NCBI GenBank assembly: GCA_022453515.1 | Contig: JAJNNY010000004.1 | Span: 124,001-188,000, forward strand | Reading direction: 5' to 3' | Source: Astrocystis sublimbata | Lineage: Eukaryota > Ascomycota > Sordariomycetes > Xylariales > Xylariaceae | Length of the DNA: 64,000 nucleotides | Shown: one piece after another, positions 57,406 to 64,000 of the stretch | Position numbering within the stretch: position 1 is the first letter of the stretch | Layout: every line of letters starts with the position of its first letter | Position numbers and translations under genes: made by a program | The notes under the pieces: generated by a model | What the model was told of the DNA's origin: nothing | Databases searched by the model: none | The model's input: the letters and a program-made list of their open reading frames with translations, nothing else

Positions 57406-60400
57406 TCAACCAAGTAGCGACAGCTTCTCGAAAGCTGCAATGACGGGCGGCTCCTGTTTTCTCCACGCTGCCTCCAGCGTCTCGGCAAGCACAGCATCAG
57501 CACCGACGGGCTTCCACCCCTCTCCCCCCACTTCCCCACCACCCTGCTGCACCACATCCTTCTTCTCCTGATTTCCGCCGGGGAAGATCTCCCTCACGGC
57601 CTTCTCACACGCATCCACGACCTCTGCAGTGAGACTCTCTAGCGCACGGGCTCTGTCCACCATATCTCGACGCACCAGACCAGCCATCAGCCGATCGACA
57701 TCCACCCGTGTGGCCTCGACGCGCTCCACGAGGCGCCGCACGCTATTGACGAGGTACTCCTCCTCGTAGACAGTGCCCTTGCGCCCGCGGGCACGCTTCT
57801 TCTCCTCGCGCCGGCGGTTCTTGCTCGTGGCACGCGAGACGCCCGTGCCGAGGGTCCCGACGCTGTTCTTCCCCGTGTATCTCGTGAACAAGGAGGCTCC
57901 GCCCGCCGTGACACGGGAAGAAGCCGCTACGGAGACGTCGTCCGGCACGTCGGCGCCGCCGGCGCGCTCGCCCTCGTAGAAAGCCAGCGGGTCTTCGGCA
58001 GCTTTGCGGCGAAGCTCCGCGATGCGGGGAACCTGTGCTAGGAGCTGGGACTTGCAATCGGCGAAGAACTCGGTGCTGCTTCCAAGCGATTCCGCGAGCC
58101 CTGTATCTACGAGAGTAGAGATGAGCTCCGGCTTCAAGTGCTGGATGCACAGACGCATGGCGTCGGCGAAGTGGTACCCCTTGCATAGGCAGGGGATGGC
58201 GGCTTCGAGGGAGCCGAGGTGCTCGAGGTGGATGGTTGCGGCTGCGAAGTAGTCTTTGGCTTCATAGACAGCCTCGGCGAGAGTGCTGGCCAGCTCGGTA
58301 AGACTGTCCGTAGAAGGGGGTGGTACCTGCTGCTGCGCGGTAAAGAGACATTCGCGCCAGCACGAGACACCGGCGGCGCGGTAGCAGCGGGTGGCAGCAG
58401 AGTAGTCATGCAAGGATTCGTAGGTGAGGCCTGCTTCGCGATACTTGGAGCGGGATTCTAGGTGTATTGCGTAGAGGCTGCGAAGGACCGCGAGATTCAC
58501 GACGTCGTAGCGGTATAGAGACAACGCTGTCGAATAGAGTGAGTGCTTGACTGTGTAGTCTTGTGCTTCTTTGTGCTCTTGTAAGTCCTTGAGATGGGTT
58601 AGAGCCTTGACATGCCTGTTGAGGTGATCGTCAATGACATATCTCATTCTCAACTTCGGAAGTTGATGAAGCTCCTGAATGTATGGGAGATATTCCCGAG
58701 GATCTCTTTGCCCTTGCTGGGCCACCAAGAGAGCTAGCTCTAGATGATAAAGACCTAGAGCTTCATCGTACAGGGTGTTTCCGTCTGCCAAGAAGCAGAT
58801 ATGCTCGACAGCCTTTTCAGCCAACTGCTCATCCTCTTTCATAAGCGTTGCAACTACCTGAAGGCCATCTTCGAAGGCGGGCGGTGTCTTGCAGATGTAG
58901 GCTGTTATGATGTTCTGTAGCGTTCCGTGGTCCTTGACCTGTCGTTTTTGTAGACGATACAGCACTGCGTCACAAACGACGTTGACTTTCGAAGAGCCTT
59001 CTTCAGTTATACTTGGTTGACTTAATTCTTCCTTTGACGAAGAATCTTTCGACGCTTTGGTATCGCGGTACATGGTTTGAGTCACGTCCTCATCGCTTTC
59101 CTTCTTGTCAGCAAGTGAATGCACGCTGTGTCCTGTTTAGAACAAGTACTTACCGTAGGGATGAGAGGAACAAATCTATGTTTGCTATGTCACCGACCTG
59201 CTCAAGAAATAGACTGACGTTGGCCAAGAATTGCGCTGGCTGATGGTCGTAGAGAATATTCATATCCACCCGCTGAGTCCTACAATACGCGAACGCTTTT
59301 TCGTAATCGAGGGCTTCTATGAGTTTCCTTATACCTGCAACAACCATGGCTCGTGGAAATATCGTTTCCAGATTACCTCTCGGCATTTGCAAGACCATAT
59401 TCATATTAGTAGGCATGGCTGTGACGAGCCTGGCACCTCTTTCGACACTCCGACATCTTTCGTCCTTTTCAGGATCATCTGGTGGTATTTCCATGGCTGA
59501 ATGATCGTTAGTGATATTCATGGACGAGAGGCGGGGAGGTGAGCATTTACAATCTACATCCGTGAGATGGATGAACTTCAAGAAGTGATTTGTGGTGGTA
59601 ACAATTATATGAGCTGGTGTGACTAAGAATGAAGTGCAGTTCTTCATTAAAAGGCGGGTGTTCGCGTAGAGGTGTCCATTGCGAGAGAGTCCTACAGCAA
59701 TAACGTTGCCGGCGAGATCTATAACCTCGCTCCATGGAAGCTGAGCGGTGTGGCGTACCGAGTACAACTCGTCGGTATGGCTAGCAACTCCATGCAGCCT
59801 GCCTATTGCGTCTTGGCAAACCACGTCTTCGGAACTCGCCTGTGTCAAGCGAGAAAAGCCAAACATAGAGCCGGCGTACATGGTAGTAGGGGGTGAGAAT
59901 TCACCAGTTGATGAATCGAAGGCTTGAGAATGTATCAAGGGCCCATCCCTACCGAAACATAGGCAGTAAGCAGAAGATGTCTCGGTCACAGATATCTGAA
60001 GGGGTAGGAGATGTTCTCCTGATTGCCCGTCGGTAAATCTAGTCGTCCCAAGAAATCGTGGGGACAACGATCTTTGTTCTTTTGTTGCCCATTCATACAG
60101 TTCAATACCGGTCTGATGTAAGACCGCCATAAAAGTATTGGCCGGCGAGAAAGTCACATCAACAACGGGTGTTGGAATAGAGAGCTCGAACATAGCCATA
60201 GGAGGAGGGACGTTCGCTGTTCGAAAAGGGGTAACTTTAAGTGTTTGGCCGTCAACGACAGCAACGGCGCCATGATCATATGGCGGCGTGAGTGAGCCAT
60301 GAGCTACTTCAAACATGTATTCGGCTTGTACAAGCTTACCTGTATCTCTTGTCTTTAGAATTGAACGTAACTCAAGATGTTCCTGGTTGACCTACCTGCG

Positions 60401-61606
60401 GTGACAGCACCAAAACGCAATGACTTCTCAGGGTGCCACGCAATCTGCCGTAGTTGGCTTTCGGTAGGTATTTCCTGCTTCAGATACCAATGGTAGTTGC
60501 CCATAGTCCAGAGCTGGATTCTGTCCTCGAGGGTGACGGCCAGCACTGTTGAATCAGCATTCCAAGAGAGTTGCACCTTATCTGTAACCAGTGTCTTGCC
60601 TTCATGAGATCTTAACGAGAATTGGCCATGTCGCAAGCCGTTCCTCTCAAAGAAAATGACATCCACCCGATCTTCAAGACGCTGAATACTTGCCAACAAA
60701 TTCCCAGCCGGCCGCCAGCTCAATGCACTCTCCATGTGGTCAACAGGCTCGCTGGCGCTATCGAGAACACCGTCTCGGGAATACACCCGTATCACTCTGC
60801 GGATGCCGTTTTCGATGGCGCTGATGGCAACATACGAGCCATCTCCCCTCCAGCTGATGGAAGTCGTCCCATCGTCTGTGGGACTTATTACTCCTTGGTC
60901 TACTTTCTCTGGTATCGTCGGGTCCCTGAGCGCCTTGGCGCCCCTCCCCTGGAACTGTGTTTCCTTCTTACCCCAGCCTACAGATACATGCTTAGAGGCT
61001 TTTAAGTCTTCTAGGGCCATGGTCATGTCCGTGATTCCGTCGAATGTGCGGCTCATGAATATCACAGTATTGGCCTTGGTGGTGATGGCCAGGAGTTCCT
61101 CGTCAGGGGACCAGCTCGCAGCGGTGATGCCCTCATCGACGGAGCCCATTATTTCGATGTGCACACCCTCGGATGGCGGCGCCGTCGCCGACTCCTCGAC
61201 GACGATGATGTCGCCGCCTTCCAGTACGAGACATGTTGTCAAGCTGTCGGCGAAATGATGCAGACACACTACCCTATCGACAGCAAGGTCCGGGTTTGGA
61301 CTCGGAGCATCCCATGAGGCGACTTCTTGGCACTCACTACGAGCCAGTAAGTTTTTGGTTGCGCTCGTGATATAAGCACATGCCGAATTTGGTGGCTGGG
61401 GTATTGTCTACTCACACATCTACCGAGGAAGCTCGCACATGCTCTACGATTCTGAGGAGCCGGATGCGACCGTCTACGGCGTCGGGGCCGAGGGTGCATA
61501 GCAGTTCGTCCTTGGCCGGATCCCAGCAAGTTGACGTGATGGCGCTGCTGTCGGAGCTCGTGTTGCTGCTCCACGCATTGTATCGAATGTTGCGAAGATT
61601 CCGCAT
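57406..61606 (-). CDS. ELP1: Elongator complex subunit 1 (ELP1/IKI3)
   Basis: Structure: complement(57406..59125, 59154..59496, 59551..60339, 60396..61336, 61416..61606), five exons, 1327 residues. ELP1 scaffolds Elongator, which modifies wobble uridines in tRNA anticodons. The N-terminal half is WD40-like (e.g. ITAASWSPDEELLAI, TTSISWRGDGSYVAI, QLRQIAWHPEKSLRFGAVTAG). The C-terminal half is TPR-like alpha solenoid (DEALGLYHLELALLVAQ, RYVIDDHLNRHVKAL). Near the end is the conserved basic TSKNRRREEKKRARGRKGTVYEEEYLV, which marks the tRNA-binding and dimerisation region. Three introns are 54-79 nt. The fourth (59126-59153) is only 28 nt but is the only way seen to pass the TAA after SSLR in frame. 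The start MRNLRNIRY matches fungal homologues. Divergent from the DUF3984 gene. Confidence 0.93.
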
Positions 61607-62699
61607 TTTGCGCTGGGACCGTCACTCGTAATTGGTTATTTGGTGGTGTTCAGCGCATCTCGTGATATTCTTACGATCAGCCTCCGATTTTTCGATATCA
61701 CTTGCCTGTGAGGGATAGGTACTTGATCAGGGTGGGTAAAATTATTAGGGCCAACCGCCTGAGGTGAGAAGGCTCTACGCTGTAGGTACTTAAGCCCTGT
61801 ACCTGATGCCTGAATACCTACATGTACCTAAGGTAGCAGCGTCTTTGGCGCGTTACAGTGGATGGATAGCTCCTACCCCAGCTTAGACGTAGGTACCTAG
61901 TAGGTACCTTATATACACAGACACCAACTCAACTCAGTGAGATAGATCATTGGAGGTAGGCGAGGCATCTACCTACACATGTCATCTATATTGTATGAGT
62001 GATACTGTCCGTTGGTTTCGCTGCAGCAAATTGTTTTATTTTTACTGCAGTGCCTGAGTCCATCTGCTACCCGATGACCCTATGCCTCTGTCATCCTCCT
62101 AACCCCTCCACAAGTACCTAGATTGATCCCAATTGGCAATAGCGGCTTGCTGACAGGGGCAAATGTGGTATGTTCAGTTGGTCAGCGAGATCGGGAAGTG
62201 CCTAAAGTGCCCTACATAGTACCTACCTAAACCTTGAACATTGGCCCAAGACAAGTAGTGCTATGTAAGTTCATCTCCAGGCTGTTCTAACAGTAATCGG
62301 TCGTTCCACCTAACCTACCTAGGTTTGTCTTACGTTGAGAATGGGACGGAGGGGGCAGGATTTTGAGAAAAAAAAAAGAAAACCCTGACGACAAGCTCGA
62401 GCTGCTAGTGGACAAAGCTCATTGGATGGCCCGGCGGGCGAGAACTCAGAACGCTTCCAACGCCTCTGCTGATCCTTGTCCGACTATTGATGATCGGCAC
62501 TCCATCTCCCCATCAAACCGCGGACTACCCCGGGTTCTCTGACCGGCTCGGCAATACGCATGCAACGCATCCAATCCGCTCAACGGCCTCTATTTCACAT
62601 CTTCAAATCTAATTATAAACACTAGGCAAGGCCCCCATCGCATCAAGCACTTGAAATCTATTCTTTTCGCGTGCCCGAAACGTACAGGCCTTGACCAAA
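61607..62699. promoter_or_regulatory. Divergent promoter region ELP1 / DUF3984
   Basis: 1.1 kb with the densest group of GGTACCTA/CCTAGGTA palindromes in the window (about 61780-61990 and 62215-62330). An A-rich run lies at 62368-62385 and a CT-rich leader before 62700. No gene-like frame. Confidence 0.5.
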
Positions 62700-63794
62700 A
62701 TGGATGCCGCGTATAAGCAACATGCCAGCCAAGCGCGGCGAAAGAATCGCTCGTCCCACAATCTCAACCACCTCTCCCTCGCACCGATGACTACGAAGAT
62801 GCCTCTGACCGACTCCGAGAACCTACCTGAACTCGTCGCTTCCCCTTTACATTATAACTCGTCCTACCTCCAGGGCAAGTCCGCGCCCACGACCCCTCGA
62901 CTACTTCAGTCACCGTCACAAACACGATCGAACTCACCACGCCGACGCGCATCCATCTCCGACGCCGCAGGGCCATTATCGAAAAGCAAGTCTACAACAC
63001 ATCTCCACGTTCGGAAGGGAAGCCGCCATGCCGTTGGTAGCCTCACGCCTCGCCAGTCGCGTCGCCGTCACGGCGAGGACCAGCGGGCCGACAGCGACTG
63101 GATGCTGCGCATCGGAGCTCTGATCAGCTCCGAGACTCGCGAATCGAAGGGGCAGGCATGGCTTGTGTCGAAGGCCAGCTCGACTAGTCTCACGGGTATG
63201 CGGGACCCGGATGAGGAAGCATACGAACGGGAGCGAGCCCGAGAGAGAGAACTCGCCAGTTTGCGAAACAGCCGACGGGGCAGTGTGGCCGGCATCGACG
63301 AGGGCCTTGTGTCGCCGGGGAGCCGTTACGGCAGTCGCTCGCACAGTAGAGTCGGGAGCAGGAGCCGGCTCAAGACTCCTCTGGAGCGCATCGCCCAGGA
63401 CGGCTACTTTAGTCAGGAACTCATGCCGGAGAATATCCCAGGGCCAGATTTCGTGGGCCTGGACGAGAAGCTTGAAGCCTTTGAGATGGACACAACCAAA
63501 GCGGACGAGGCAACCGTTCGCAGGCTGGTCATGAGACCAGGCGGCGGCGGCGTGGGTGCATGGATGTGGTCCCTCTTCTCTGTCGAGGAAAACAACGAAG
63601 ACTCCGATGCGGCCGACGATGACATGACGGATGGTGAAACGGAGAGTCAAATTCCGCGCAGCGCAAGCACCATCGACTTTGAAGGACTCTCAAGACTCTC
63701 CGAGCCAGAGCTCCCACCCCCGAAAGCAGACGAGGGCAGTAGCTGGCAAGACGCCGCATGGCTTTTGAGTGTTGCCTCCAAGGTGCTTTTGTAA
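62700..63794 (+). CDS. DUF3984-family protein
   Basis: A single exon of 364 residues. The start is the ATG at 62700, which gives MDAAYKQHASQARRK, the usual N-terminus of this Pezizomycotina family. An in-frame TTG nine bases earlier is not a credible start. Landmarks: SSHNLNHLSLAPMTTKMP, YLQGKSAPTTPRLL, a Ser/Arg-rich middle, and a Trp-containing helix (SDWMLRIGALISSETRESKGQAW). After an RS-like stretch come PENIPGPDFVGLDE and a conserved C-terminus with GGVGAWMWSLFSVEE. No enzyme motif or membrane span is visible. The function of the family is unknown. Divergent from ELP1. Confidence 0.85.
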   Translation: MDAAYKQHASQARRKNRSSHNLNHLSLAPMTTKMPLTDSENLPELVASPLHYNSSYLQGKSAPTTPRLLQSPSQTRSNSPRRRASISDAAGPLSKSKSTTHLHVRKGSRHAVGSLTPRQSRRRHGEDQRADSDWMLRIGALISSETRESKGQAWLVSKASSTSLTGMRDPDEEAYERERARERELASLRNSRRGSVAGIDEGLVSPGSRYGSRSHSRVGSRSRLKTPLERIAQDGYFSQELMPENIPGPDFVGLDEKLEAFEMDTTKADEATVRRLVMRPGGGGVGAWMWSLFSVEENNEDSDAADDDMTDGETESQIPRSASTIDFEGLSRLSEPELPPPKADEGSSWQDAAWLLSVASKVLL

Positions 63795-64000
63795 GAGTTG
63801 GCACGAGACAGGAAATCACGACGTACTAGTACGATACACGACCACACAACCTAGTAATCGGGACCAATATACATGGTCCCAAAGATGAAGTGGTCGACCA
63901 AAAAGGGGGTTGTAGGAATTGGGAGAATACCTAGTAGCATAAGTCTGCCAATACCGTTCCTTGCCTTGCAACTGCTCCTTCCATCTCCCAATAGATGAGT
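63795..64000. other. Right edge, non-coding
   Basis: The last 206 bp follow the DUF3984 stop and should hold its 3' UTR. Nothing else is seen before the window ends. Confidence 0.5.

Noticed and set aside
62976..63650. 224-codon minus-strand frame
   Set aside because: Antisense to the DUF3984 gene, with no family resemblance.

Overview
The window is nuclear DNA of a filamentous ascomycete (Pezizomycotina, most likely Sordariomycetes). The genes carry short introns, mostly 55-120 nt, with GTRAGT donors, CTAAC/CTGAC branch points and YAG acceptors. Intergenic DNA is long, and many products are typical of moulds. The species cannot be named from the sequence.

Left block (1-8.3 kb): the 3' end of an unrecognised gene, then the 26S proteasome ATPase RPT6 (minus), divergent from a VNX1-type vacuolar cation/H+ antiporter (plus).

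Middle block (about 8.8-28 kb): a loosely packed, accessory-looking stretch. It holds two copies of a CCHC zinc-knuckle family in opposite orientation (9.0-10.7 kb and 22.3-23.2 kb). The first has a basic Arg/Ser/His-rich N-terminus built from repeated exon-intron units. The second is broken by a frame change and an in-frame TAA. Between them lie an unassigned gene-like region with one TAA, a secreted aldose 1-epimerase, an RBR-type E3 ubiquitin ligase, an EFM3-like lysine methyltransferase and a decayed FTA2-like (kinase-fold) gene. A secreted cupredoxin gene follows at 25 kb.

Right block (28-64 kb): conserved housekeeping genes in close array. They are SMN (minus), NOP15-like (plus), RUD3 golgin (plus), a conserved membrane protein (minus), GET1 (minus), a PTAR1-like prenyltransferase-alpha-repeat protein (plus), a GPI-type aspartic protease (plus), an AVT vacuolar amino-acid transporter (plus), a 28-residue Cys-rich microprotein (plus), RHO1 (minus), mitochondrial ribosomal uL24m/MRPL40 (plus), ELP1/IKI3 (minus) and a DUF3984 protein (plus).

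Splice structures were worked out by hand from donor/acceptor sites, reading phase and family similarity. Where a junction is uncertain this is stated. Recurrent palindromic TACCTAGGTA/TAGGTACCTA-type strings sit in most intergenic regions. No tRNA, rRNA, CRISPR array or intact transposon was found.
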